A program made the translations under genes and the position numbers. Positions 25,177-32,419 of a stretch of 64,000 nucleotides of DNA are shown piece after piece; the stretch's first letter is position 1, and every line of letters starts with the position of its first letter. The notes under the pieces were generated by a model, which worked only from the letters and a program-made list of their open reading frames with translations, was not told where the DNA came from and did no database searches. Source of the DNA: DASSCW01 sp036556695 (GTDB lineage: Bacteria > Chloroflexota > Limnocylindria > QHBO01); assembly GCA_036556695.1 (NCBI GenBank), contig DATBIY010000077.1, positions 17,670-81,669 on the forward strand. Direction: 5' to 3'.

Positions 25177-25182
25177 GGGCCG

Positions 25183-26289
25183 ATGGCCCCGCCTTCCCCA
25201 CGCGGCAATGCCCATTCCTGGCTGTATGCCGGCGTACCGCCGGGTGGCAGCAGCGGAGGCAGCCTGCGGGCCGCCCATCTGCCGCGCGAGCTGATCGCGC
25301 GCACGGGAGGCGCCGTCATTGCCGCGTACGGTCGCCGCGGAATCCCCGTCCTGGCGGCGGCCACCGCCCTGCGGTCACGATTGTGGTCGGGCGGGCTGAA
25401 CGTGTACAGCGCCCGCCTGCTTCCGAGCCCCGCCCTGCGGTTGCTGTCGCGCGGCGTGCGTGGGTGGGTGCTGGACCTGCACGATCACCCCCGCCTGCAG
25501 TCCGAGGCGCTCGGCGTTCCGCTGTCCGCGCGTCTCCGCGCCGAGCTCGATGACCTCGTGCAGCGCAACGTCGAGGCATTCGGCCGGCTCGCGGTCCCCT
25601 CGGCGTCATTCGCGGAGCTGTGCGCGCTGCCTGCGGAGCGCGTCGTCGTGGCCAGCAACGGGACCGACACGGATCACATCCGGCCAGGCCCATGGGGAAC
25701 GGAGCCGACGGTCGGCATGGTGTCCGGGGCGGTGCCCGGGCGCGGGATCGAGCTGCTGGTGGATGCCGTTCAGCGGCTGCGGTCCGAGTATCCGGGCGTC
25801 GTCCTGCGCCTGGCGCTGGCTGCCACCGGCCCGGCATCGCGCCGCTACCTCGACGAGCTGGCCGCGTCGCTGGAGCCGACGGGTTGGGTGCGCGTCCAGC
25901 GCCTGCCGTACGAGCAGCTCCCCGCGTTTCTCGCCCGCTGCCAGGTGATGGTCATCCCGCACCCACCCGGTGCCTACATGGACGTGGCGACCCCGGTCAA
26001 GCTGTTCGACGGGATGGCAGCCGGACGCCCGACCGTGGTGACGCCTCGCCACGAGACGGCCGCCATCGTGCGGCGAAACGACGCCGGAATCGTGACTGCC
26101 GGCGACGGGGCGGACGACCTGGCGCAGGCGATCGGGAGCCTCCTGCGGAGCGATGCCGAACGGCGGCGGCTGGGGGCGAATGCCAGGCGTGCCGCCGAGT
26201 CGGGGTACGACTGGCGAGTGATCTCAGGCGCGCTGGCAGACGCCGTGCTCGGGCCGCGAGCCTCCGAAGCTCAGAACGCCTCCAGGTAG
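25183..26289 (+). CDS. GT4-like glycosyltransferase
   Basis: A 368-residue GT-B protein whose N-terminal domain is less typical. It starts with SWLYAGVPPGGSSGGSLRAA, with a glycine/serine loop, and continues VLDLHDHPRLQSEALG and LAVPSASFAELCALP. The donor domain has VGMVSGAVPGRGIELLVDAV and TPVKLFDGMAAGRPTVVT. It overlaps the end of glnA tail-to-tail by 19 bases. ATG at 25183 is preceded by GATAAT and no Shine-Dalgarno. It is the last gene of the glycan island. Sugar specificity is unknown. Confidence 0.78.
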   Translation: MAPPSPRGNAHSWLYAGVPPGGSSGGSLRAAHLPRELIARTGGAVIAAYGRRGIPVLAAATALRSRLWSGGLNVYSARLLPSPALRLLSRGVRGWVLDLHDHPRLQSEALGVPLSARLRAELDDLVQRNVEAFGRLAVPSASFAELCALPAERVVVASNGTDTDHIRPGPWGTEPTVGMVSGAVPGRGIELLVDAVQRLRSEYPGVVLRLALAATGPASRRYLDELAASLEPTGWVRVQRLPYEQLPAFLARCQVMVIPHPPGAYMDVATPVKLFDGMAAGRPTVVTPRHETAAIVRRNDAGIVTAGDGADDLAQAIGSLLRSDAERRRLGANARRAAESGYDWRVISGALADAVLGPRASEAQNASR

Positions 26290-27635
26290 CGCTCCACCTC
26301 CCACGAGGTGACCTGCATCCGGTACTCGTCCCACTCCTCGGATTTGGCCTCGACGAACCGCTCGAAGACATGCTCGCCCAGCGCCTCGGCGATGACGGAG
26401 TCGGCCTGCAGCTCGTCCAGCGCCTCGCGAAGCGTGCCGGGCAACTGCTTGATCTTGCGGCTCGCCAGCTTGGCGGCGTCGAAGTGGTAGAGGTTCTCCT
26501 CGACCGGCTCCGGCGGCGTGAGCTTGCGCTCGATGCCGTCCAGCCCCGCGGCCAGCATGCAGGCGAAGGCCAGGTACGGGTTCGATGACGGGTCCGGGCA
26601 GCGGAGCTCGATCCTGGTCGAGTTCATCTGGCCCTTGCTGATCTGCGGGATGCGGACCAAGGCGGAGCGGTTGATGCGGGCCCAGCCGATGTACACCGGC
26701 GCCTCGTAGCCGGGCACCAGCCGCTTGTAGCTGTTCACCAGCGGAGCCAGCACGCCGATCATGCCGCGCGCGTGCTCCAGGATGCCGGCGATGTAGCTGC
26801 GGGCGGTGGTCGACAGGCCATAGTCGTCCTTGGCATCGGCAAAGGCGTTCAGGTTGCGCTTGACGTCCCACAGGCTCTGGTGGGTGTGCATCCCGTTGCC
26901 GTTCATCCCGAAGAACGGCTTTGGCATGAAGGTCGCGTACAGGCCCTGCCGCGCGGCGACCGCCTTGAGGGTGGTTTTGAAGGTGACCGCGTTGTCGGCG
27001 GTGCGCAGCGCGTCGGCGTACTCGAAGTCGATCTCGTGCTGGCCGGTGGCCACCTCGTGGTGGGCCGTCTCGACCTTGATCCCAAACGCCTCGAGGTCGT
27101 TCATCATCTCCTTGCGGACCTCGGTGCCCAGGTCCTCGGAAAGGTCGAAGTAGCCGGCCGCGTCGTGCGGCAGTGTCTCGACGTCCGCCTCGTTGCGCCG
27201 GAGGAGGAAGAACTCGAGCTCCGGCCCGGTGTTCAGGATGTAGCCGGCCTTCTTTGCCCGATCGAGCTGCCGCCGCAGGACCCAGCGCGGGTCGCCCGGG
27301 AACGGGTCGCCGTTCGGCGTGAAGACGTCGCAGATCACCCGGGCGGCGCCGGTGGCGCGCTCCCTGCCGTCGGCGTCGTGGCCCGGCTCCCAGGGGATGG
27401 CGGCGAAGGTCGACAGGTCGGGCACCAGGAACATGTCCGACTCTGCGATGCGGGCGAAGCCCTCGATGCTCGAGCCATCGAACCACTTGCCGTGCTCGAC
27501 CGCCTCCTCGAGCTGGTGCATCGGCACCTGCACCGATTTGACCTGACCCACGATGTCGGTGAACTGCAGGCTGACGAATCGCAGGTTGCGCTCCTCGGCC
27601 AGCTTCAGGGCGGCGGACAGCTGCTTGGACGGCAT
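26271..27635 (-). CDS. glnA: Glutamine synthetase type I
   Basis: A 454-residue GSI that makes glutamine from glutamate, ammonia and ATP. It has KWFDGSSIEGFARIAESDM (beta-grasp/substrate loop), NTGPELEFFLL and EVATGQHEIDF (metal ligands), KPFFGMNGNGMHTHQSLW (ATP and glutamate site), and NSTRIELRCPDPSSNPYLAF. At 454 residues it lacks the roughly 25-residue insertion of the adenylylated I-beta class, so it looks like the I-alpha type controlled by feedback and regulators. The upstream 136 bases hold a 29-bp perfect palindrome beside a PucR-type regulator gene, a likely control site. The 3' end overlaps the convergent GT gene. Confidence 0.95.
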   Translation of the reverse strand: MPSKQLSAALKLAEERNLRFVSLQFTDIVGQVKSVQVPMHQLEEAVEHGKWFDGSSIEGFARIAESDMFLVPDLSTFAAIPWEPGHDADGRERATGAARVICDVFTPNGDPFPGDPRWVLRRQLDRAKKAGYILNTGPELEFFLLRRNEADVETLPHDAAGYFDLSEDLGTEVRKEMMNDLEAFGIKVETAHHEVATGQHEIDFEYADALRTADNAVTFKTTLKAVAARQGLYATFMPKPFFGMNGNGMHTHQSLWDVKRNLNAFADAKDDYGLSTTARSYIAGILEHARGMIGVLAPLVNSYKRLVPGYEAPVYIGWARINRSALVRIPQISKGQMNSTRIELRCPDPSSNPYLAFACMLAAGLDGIERKLTPPEPVEENLYHFDAAKLASRKIKQLPGTLREALDELQADSVIAEALGEHVFERFVEAKSEEWDEYRMQVTSWEVERYLEAF

Positions 27636-27686
27636 CGCTCGATCGGCTCCTCATGCACACAGGGATGTCCCGGATGGGACTCCGAG

Positions 27687-27692
27687 AGCCTA
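27687..27692 (-). promoter_or_regulatory. Possible -10 of glnA
   Basis: TAGGCT on the minus strand, about 51 bases before the glnA ATG. The palindrome at 27741-27769 would then be centred about 65 bases upstream of the start point, an activator-like position. No clear -35. Confidence 0.3.
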
Positions 27693-27740
27693 CGAGCCGA
27701 TGACGCTCAGCGGGCCGTCGGATGCCTGCCCGCTCCGGGC

Positions 27741-27769
27741 GAAGTGTTGTGCAGTCTGCACAACACTTC
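27741..27769. promoter_or_regulatory. 29-bp perfect palindrome, likely operator upstream of glnA
   Basis: Two 14-base arms, GAAGTGTTGTGCAG and CTGCACAACACTTC, around a single central base. It starts 2 bases beyond the stop of the PucR-type gene and lies about 106 bases before the glnA start. No T-run follows it in either direction, so it is a poor intrinsic terminator. A dimeric regulator binding site, perhaps for the adjacent PucR-type protein, is the better reading. Confidence 0.6.
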
Positions 27770-27771
27770 CC

Positions 27772-28782
27772 TCACTGCTGGGGCTCGGCATCACCCTCGG
27801 CAAGGAGGCGCAGCGCGTCCTGCGGCTGCCGCGGATCAACGCCGCGCTCGGCCCGAGCTCGCCGCAGCCGGTACAGGACAGTGTTGCGATGCACGCCCAA
27901 GGCACGTGCCGCCGGCGCGACGCGGCCATTGGCCCGCGCCACGGCCAGAAGCGTGGCCTGCAGCGGGTCGGCCGTGCCGCGTGCAGGCCGGGCCTGGCGA
28001 GCCGCCCGTGCTGCCTGCTCGGGTTCGGGCTGCGGACGGCGCAGCAGGGCCCGGACAGTGGCGGTCAGTGCGTCGGCGGCCACCTCGTCGACCGCCGCCA
28101 GGGGAAGGTCGTCGAATAGCCAGGCCGACGCTCCCGGCCGGAGCCGCCGCTCAACCACCCACAGCCCCTCGCGGTGCTGGCGCGCCGCGTCACGTCGCCC
28201 GCCGGCCGCGAACAGGCGGGCGTGCAGCGCGGCGAAGCGCGCCGCCAGCGCGCGCCCCGCGGAGCGTGGGTGCAGCGCCCGCAGCTCGCCATCCACCGAG
28301 ATGGCCACCCCGCGGTCGATGCGTGCGGCGATCAGCCCGGCCGGCGTGGCCAGCTGCGGGTCGCCGAGCGCCGCCTCGGCGCATGCCAGGCGCAGCTCCG
28401 TGCTCAGCGCGGCGAGCGCCCCGGCCTCGTCGGCCAGGTACGACGTGGCCGCGGCGAGCAGCTGCGCCACAGAGCGCTGGCTGGCGATCAGCGGCCGGCG
28501 GTCATCACCGCCTTCCGGGACAGCGCTGCCGCCGGCGATCACCACCGCCACCGGATCAATGCGCGCCTCGCGCAGCGCTGCGAACAGGTTGTCCAGCGGG
28601 CCGTCGCCAAGCAGCACACCGTCCACCACCAGCAGCGCGCCCTCAGCCGGGTCGGGCAGATGCGGAGCCAGCGCCCGCGTCCGGATGACGGCCCGGACCG
28701 CGTGGCCGAGGCCGGCGGGCGTGCCCGCCAGTAGCCGCGCCTCGGGATCGATGGCCCGCCACAGGTCGACGACGCTGGTCAT
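27772..28782 (-). CDS. PucR-family transcriptional regulator
   Basis: A 336-residue regulator. The C-terminal 60 residues form the PucR-type helix-turn-helix (HTH_30): ARANGRVAPAARALGVHRNT followed by VLYRLRRARAERGVDP. The N-terminal and central parts (LLAGTPAGLGHAVRAVIRTR and LLVVDGVLLGDGPLDNLF) resemble the PucR purine-catabolism-type and GGDEF-like sensory regions, but no ligand residues can be named. Known PucR/CdaR relatives act as activators on nitrogen or sugar-acid genes. It is co-translated with resB (ATGA overlap) and lies upstream of glnA with a perfect palindrome between, so control of glnA and nitrogen use is the leading idea. Confidence 0.8.
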   Translation of the reverse strand: MTSVVDLWRAIDPEARLLAGTPAGLGHAVRAVIRTRALAPHLPDPAEGALLVVDGVLLGDGPLDNLFAALREARIDPVAVVIAGGSAVPEGGDDRRPLIASQRSVAQLLAAATSYLADEAGALAALSTELRLACAEAALGDPQLATPAGLIAARIDRGVAISVDGELRALHPRSAGRALAARFAALHARLFAAGGRRDAARQHREGLWVVERRLRPGASAWLFDDLPLAAVDEVAADALTATVRALLRRPQPEPEQAARAARQARPARGTADPLQATLLAVARANGRVAPAARALGVHRNTVLYRLRRARAERGVDPRQPQDALRLLAEGDAEPQQ

Positions 28783-30053
28783 GGGGCGATGGTGGCATCC
28801 GCCAGCCGGCGGCGCAGCCGTTCAAGCTCGCCAGACGCGTCGTCGAAACGCTCGCCGCGCAGCCGCAGCAGCAGGTCGCCGCCGACCGGCGTGACCAGCA
28901 CGCGCCGCCGCGGGAGCCACAGGGCCACGGCCAGGCCAAGGCACAGCAGCGCCGCGCCGGCGAACAAGACGCCCATCCCCGGATCCTGGCGCGACAGGAA
29001 GGTGACGTACGCGTCCAGGCCACGGTGCGCGATGCGCAGGCCGCCGATCCTGGCCTCGTCCCCCGCGTCCAGCGCGGCCGCATCCAGCACGCCCGATGCA
29101 TCCGCCAGCGTGATCTGCAGCTGGTTCTGGCCGCCGCCCGCCAGCGCGACGCCCATCGTCAGCCTCACTGGTGGGAGGTCGACGAGCTGCCCCTGCGCGC
29201 CGCCGATCCGCCCGTCCAGCGCCACCGGCCCGTCGAGCAGCGGCCGGCCATCCAGGGTCGTCACCCGCAGCCGGGCCGCCGGGCCGTACGTCTGGGCGTG
29301 CACCAGATAGCCGCCGAAGCTGCCCGGCTGGTTGACCTGCACCAGCTGCTGCTCCACCGGCGCCCCGTCGCGGAGGAAGGTGACCGTGGTGTCGAGCCGC
29401 TCCGGACGGTCATCGGCGCCGAAGGCGGCATCCAGCCGGTCGAGCCGCACCGAGTCGGTGAAGCCCGGCCGAGCGGCGTCGAGCAGCGCCTGGTCGCCGG
29501 GCAGGAGGCTCAACGTCGTCTCGGTCGCGAACGCGGCGCCCAGCGCCGCCCCCAGCACCATCAGCACCAGCGCGATGTGCGTGGCCAAGCCGGCGAAGCG
29601 CGTCCAGCCGCGGCGCACCCCGCTCACCGCCCAGCGGGATCGGCCCTCGCGAGCCGTCACGCGATAGCCCGCTGCGTGCAGCACGCTGGCCACGTGCTCG
29701 GAAGGCGGCATGGCACCACCGTCGGCGGCCACGATCCGGCTTTCCAGCGATCCGGGGCCGCCGACTACCGCCGCCGGGTTACGCCACTCCGCCCAGGTGG
29801 CGGGCAGCCGCACGGCGACCGCCGCCATGCCGGTGAGCAGCACCGCGCCGAGCAGCACGGCGTACGGCCAGGCGTCGAGGAGCGCCTGCCCGCCGGGGGC
29901 CGCAGCCGCCACCGCGTTCCAGATCGCCGCGAGCAGCAGCAGGCCGAAGGCCAGTCGCTGGTCGCCGAGCCGTCGCAGCGCCACGCCGGCCAGCGAGGCT
30001 ATAGAGCGCCGGGCGGCAACCCCACGTGACGGGGACGCTGCGGGTGATGCCAT
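28779..30053 (-). CDS. resB: ResB/CcsB-like cytochrome c biogenesis protein
   Basis: A 424-residue membrane protein with the ResB plan. There are two N-terminal helices (LAFGLLLLAAIWNAVAAAA and WPYAVLLGAVLLTGMAAVAV), a third after a loop (GLATHIALVLMVLGAALGAA), a large extracytoplasmic domain (about residues 185-355) with VNQPGSFGGYLVHAQTYGPA, and a last helix (GVLFAGAALLCLGLAVALWL). ResB works with CcsA/ResC to export haem and attach it to c-type cytochromes. CcsA is not in the window, so the partner must be elsewhere. The gene sits 9 bases after a PLP-enzyme gene and overlaps the PucR-type gene, an unusual set of companions. Confidence 0.8.
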   Translation of the reverse strand: MASPAASPSRGVAARRSIASLAGVALRRLGDQRLAFGLLLLAAIWNAVAAAAPGGQALLDAWPYAVLLGAVLLTGMAAVAVRLPATWAEWRNPAAVVGGPGSLESRIVAADGGAMPPSEHVASVLHAAGYRVTAREGRSRWAVSGVRRGWTRFAGLATHIALVLMVLGAALGAAFATETTLSLLPGDQALLDAARPGFTDSVRLDRLDAAFGADDRPERLDTTVTFLRDGAPVEQQLVQVNQPGSFGGYLVHAQTYGPAARLRVTTLDGRPLLDGPVALDGRIGGAQGQLVDLPPVRLTMGVALAGGGQNQLQITLADASGVLDAAALDAGDEARIGGLRIAHRGLDAYVTFLSRQDPGMGVLFAGAALLCLGLAVALWLPRRRVLVTPVGGDLLLRLRGERFDDASGELERLRRRLADATIAP

Positions 30054-30062
30054 GGCGGCTCC

Positions 30063-31238
30063 TCAGGCTGCTGCGGCGGCAGCCAGGTCGGCGACCAGGT
30101 CCTCCGGGTCCTCGAGGCCGATCGAGATGCGAACCATCCCCGGCGTCAGGCCGGCACGTGCCAGGTCCTCCTCGCCGAGCTGGCGATGCGAGGAGGACGC
30201 CGGATGGCTGCACAGGGTTTCGGCGCTGCCCAGGCTGGTGGCGTGGACTGCCACCTGCAGCGCGTCGAGGAAGCGCTCCCCCGCCGCTCGCCCGCCGGCA
30301 AGGTCGATGCTCAGCATCCCGCCCGCCATGCTGCCACGCAGCGTCCGCCGCGCCAGGTCGTGCTGCGCGTGCGATTCGAGCCCCGGGTAGAGGACGGCGG
30401 CCACCCCATCGGCGCCCTCCAGGGCCTGCGCGACCGCCAGCGCATTCGAGGAGTGCCGCTCCATGCGCAGCGCCAGCGTCTTCAGGCCTCGCAGCGCCAG
30501 AAACGCGTCCAGCGGAGAGGCGTTGCCACCCACGTTGATCACGATCTTGCGCGCGGTCGCCATACGCTCCGCGCTGCCCAGGACCGCACCGCCGACCAGG
30601 TCGGAATGACCGCCTATGTACTTGGTCATGGAGTGAATCACCAGGTCGGCGCCCATCGACAGCGGATTGGCCAGGTACGGCGAGGCGAAGGTGTTGTCCA
30701 CCGCCACGACAATCCCCCGCGCGTGGGCCAGCTCCGACAGGAGGCCGATATCGCTCATGGCCGTCGTCGGGTTGCTGATGGTCTCCAGCCACAGCAGCCG
30801 CGTGTCGCGCTGGAAGGCGGCGGCCACGGCATCGGGGTCGGTGGTGTCGACCGCGGTGACGCCGATGCCGGAGCGCTCCAGGACCGACTGCGCCAGGCCG
30901 ACCATGCCGCCGTACACGGCGCGCGGGATGACCATGTGCTCGCCGTTGCGCAGGGAAGAGAGCACGGCGGCGTGCATGGCGGCCATGCCCGATGCGGTGA
31001 CGAGGCACGCCTCAGCGCCCTCCAGGTCGGCCAGCGCATCCTCCAGGGCGGCGTGGGTTGGGTTGGAGTAGCGGCTGTACGAGTGGCCGGGGCGCGCGAA
31101 CTCGAGCAGCTCGGCCAGCTCCTCGGCGCTCGACACGCGGAAGGTGGACGCCTGGTAGATCGGCACGCTGACCGGCGGCTGGGGAGCATCCGGGACGCGG
31201 CTGGAGGCTCGGATGGCGCGGGTGGAGAAGCCGGGCAT
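30063..31238 (-). CDS. Cys/Met metabolism PLP enzyme (trans-sulfuration)
   Basis: A 391-residue fold-type I PLP enzyme of the cystathionine gamma-synthase/gamma-lyase family (PF01053). It shows YSRYSNPTHAALEDALADLE, TASGMAAMHAAVLSSLRNG (cofactor phosphate loop), ETISNPTTAMSDI, VDNTFASPYLANPL, and the PLP lysine in HSMTKYIGGHSDLVGG. The end has SLGSAETLCSHPASSSH, the family's substrate-end signature. It could be cystathionine gamma-lyase, methionine gamma-lyase or O-acetylhomoserine sulfhydrylase. Residues alone do not settle this. TAGACT is nine bases before the ATG, and it is divergent from the DUF3048 gene. Confidence 0.9.
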   Translation of the reverse strand: MPGFSTRAIRASSRVPDAPQPPVSVPIYQASTFRVSSAEELAELLEFARPGHSYSRYSNPTHAALEDALADLEGAEACLVTASGMAAMHAAVLSSLRNGEHMVIPRAVYGGMVGLAQSVLERSGIGVTAVDTTDPDAVAAAFQRDTRLLWLETISNPTTAMSDIGLLSELAHARGIVVAVDNTFASPYLANPLSMGADLVIHSMTKYIGGHSDLVGGAVLGSAERMATARKIVINVGGNASPLDAFLALRGLKTLALRMERHSSNALAVAQALEGADGVAAVLYPGLESHAQHDLARRTLRGSMAGGMLSIDLAGGRAAGERFLDALQVAVHATSLGSAETLCSHPASSSHRQLGEEDLARAGLTPGMVRISIGLEDPEDLVADLAAAAAA

Positions 31239-31247
31239 GATCGCGCG

Positions 31248-31253
31248 AGTCTA
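31248..31253 (-). promoter_or_regulatory. -10-like hexamer for PLP-enzyme operon
   Basis: TAGACT on the minus strand ends nine bases before the ATG at 31238, with no Shine-Dalgarno between. Confidence 0.42.
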
Positions 31254-31265
31254 CGCCGACCCGGG

Positions 31266-31271
31266 TAGCAT
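31266..31271 (+). promoter_or_regulatory. -10-like hexamer for DUF3048 gene
   Basis: TAGCAT ends seven bases before the ATG at 31279 and overlaps an earlier in-frame ATG at 31270. If it is a -10 box, translation must begin at 31279. Confidence 0.4.
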
Positions 31272-31278
31272 GGGGCCA

Positions 31279-32415
31279 ATGGACCTGCTGCGGTCGCGGG
31301 CCGCCATGGTGGTCGCCGCAGCCGTCCTCGTGATCGCCATCGCGGGGGGAGGCTGGCTGGTGCTGTGGGGCAGTCCGCAGGCCACTCCCACTCCCCTGCC
31401 CAGCCCGTCGGCCTCGCCGGCGGCCACGCTCAGCCCGTCGCCGACGGCCACGCCAACGGCCAATCCCACGCCCGAGCCGGAGGCCGCAACCTGCCCGCTC
31501 AACGCCCTGCCGCTGGCCGATCGCAAGCGGCTGCGCAACCCGGCGCTGGCGGTGCAGATCGAGAACCACCCGCAGGCACGCCCGGTGACCAACCTGGGCC
31601 TGGCCGACATGGTCGTCGAGGCCACCGTCGAGGGCGATGTCACGCGCTACACCGGCATCTACCTGTGCGGGAAGACCCGCGTGGTGGGGCCGGTCAGGTC
31701 CGGCCGCTACTACGTCGTCGACCTATGGCAGGACATGCACGTCCTGCCGGTCATGTTTGGGGCCGGGCGGGACTCCATCGTCCGCTACCAGGCCGCGAGC
31801 GTCCCGTTCGTGAACGGCATCAGCGGCGGCTGGCCGTACTTCATCAGGACCAGCGACCGGCCGGCGCCACACAACCTGTACGCCAACCTGCGGCTCGTGC
31901 GGCGTGACTTCCGCCGCAACGACCGGCTGGCCGCGCTGGTGCGGCGCGTCGGCGACCTGCGGGCTCCGTTCCGCTTCGACCGGCAGGTCGCCCTGCCGCG
32001 CGGCCGGCCGGTCCGCGCCGTTCAGCTGCGTACCAACGGCTTCTGGAGCTTCGGCTGGGAATGGGACCCTCAGCACCGCGTGTGGCGTCGCAACGAGGGT
32101 GGCGTGGAGCATGTCGACGCCGGGACCGGCCGGGTGCTGTCGGCGACCAGCGTGGTCGTGCAGTACGTTCGCGAGGACGTGGTCTACGGCCCGGACGACC
32201 CGGGCGGCTACCCGCGGCGGTATCACCACCTCGTGGGCGAGGGCAATGCCACGCTCTACGTGCGCGGCCGCGCCATCCCGCTGCGCTGGTCACGCCCGAC
32301 GGCCGGGAGCCGCACGCGCTGGACGTACCTGCACGGCGGCGAGCGGATGATCCTGCCGCCTGGCGTGGTGTGGCGCGAGATCCTGCCCGTCTACACCGGC
32401 GTCAGCGAGCGCTAG
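31279..32415 (+). CDS. DUF3048-family secreted/anchored protein
   Basis: A 378-residue protein. An N-terminal membrane anchor or signal (AAMVVAAAVLVIAIAGGGWL) is followed by a Pro/Thr/Ser-rich linker (about residues 35-70) and then the DUF3048 domain. That domain has LAVQIENHPQARPVTNLGLA, VVGPVRSGRYYVVDLWQDM, VMFGAGRDS, FIRTSDRPAPHNLYANL, and a C-terminal half with VVVQYVREDV and WTYLHGGERMILPPGVVWRE. Family members (YerB-like lipoproteins) act outside the membrane. Their biochemical role is not established. The ATG at 31279 is preferred over 31270 because of the TAGCAT hexamer. Divergent from the PLP enzyme and convergent with the GGDEF gene. Confidence 0.82.
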   Translation: MDLLRSRAAMVVAAAVLVIAIAGGGWLVLWGSPQATPTPLPSPSASPAATLSPSPTATPTANPTPEPEAATCPLNALPLADRKRLRNPALAVQIENHPQARPVTNLGLADMVVEATVEGDVTRYTGIYLCGKTRVVGPVRSGRYYVVDLWQDMHVLPVMFGAGRDSIVRYQAASVPFVNGISGGWPYFIRTSDRPAPHNLYANLRLVRRDFRRNDRLAALVRRVGDLRAPFRFDRQVALPRGRPVRAVQLRTNGFWSFGWEWDPQHRVWRRNEGGVEHVDAGTGRVLSATSVVVQYVREDVVYGPDDPGGYPRRYHHLVGEGNATLYVRGRAIPLRWSRPTAGSRTRWTYLHGGERMILPPGVVWREILPVYTGVSER

Positions 32416-32419
32416 CGCC

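Noticed and set aside
27741..27769. Reading the palindrome as a rho-independent terminator of the PucR-type gene
   Set aside because: The stem is long, but no run of T follows on either strand.
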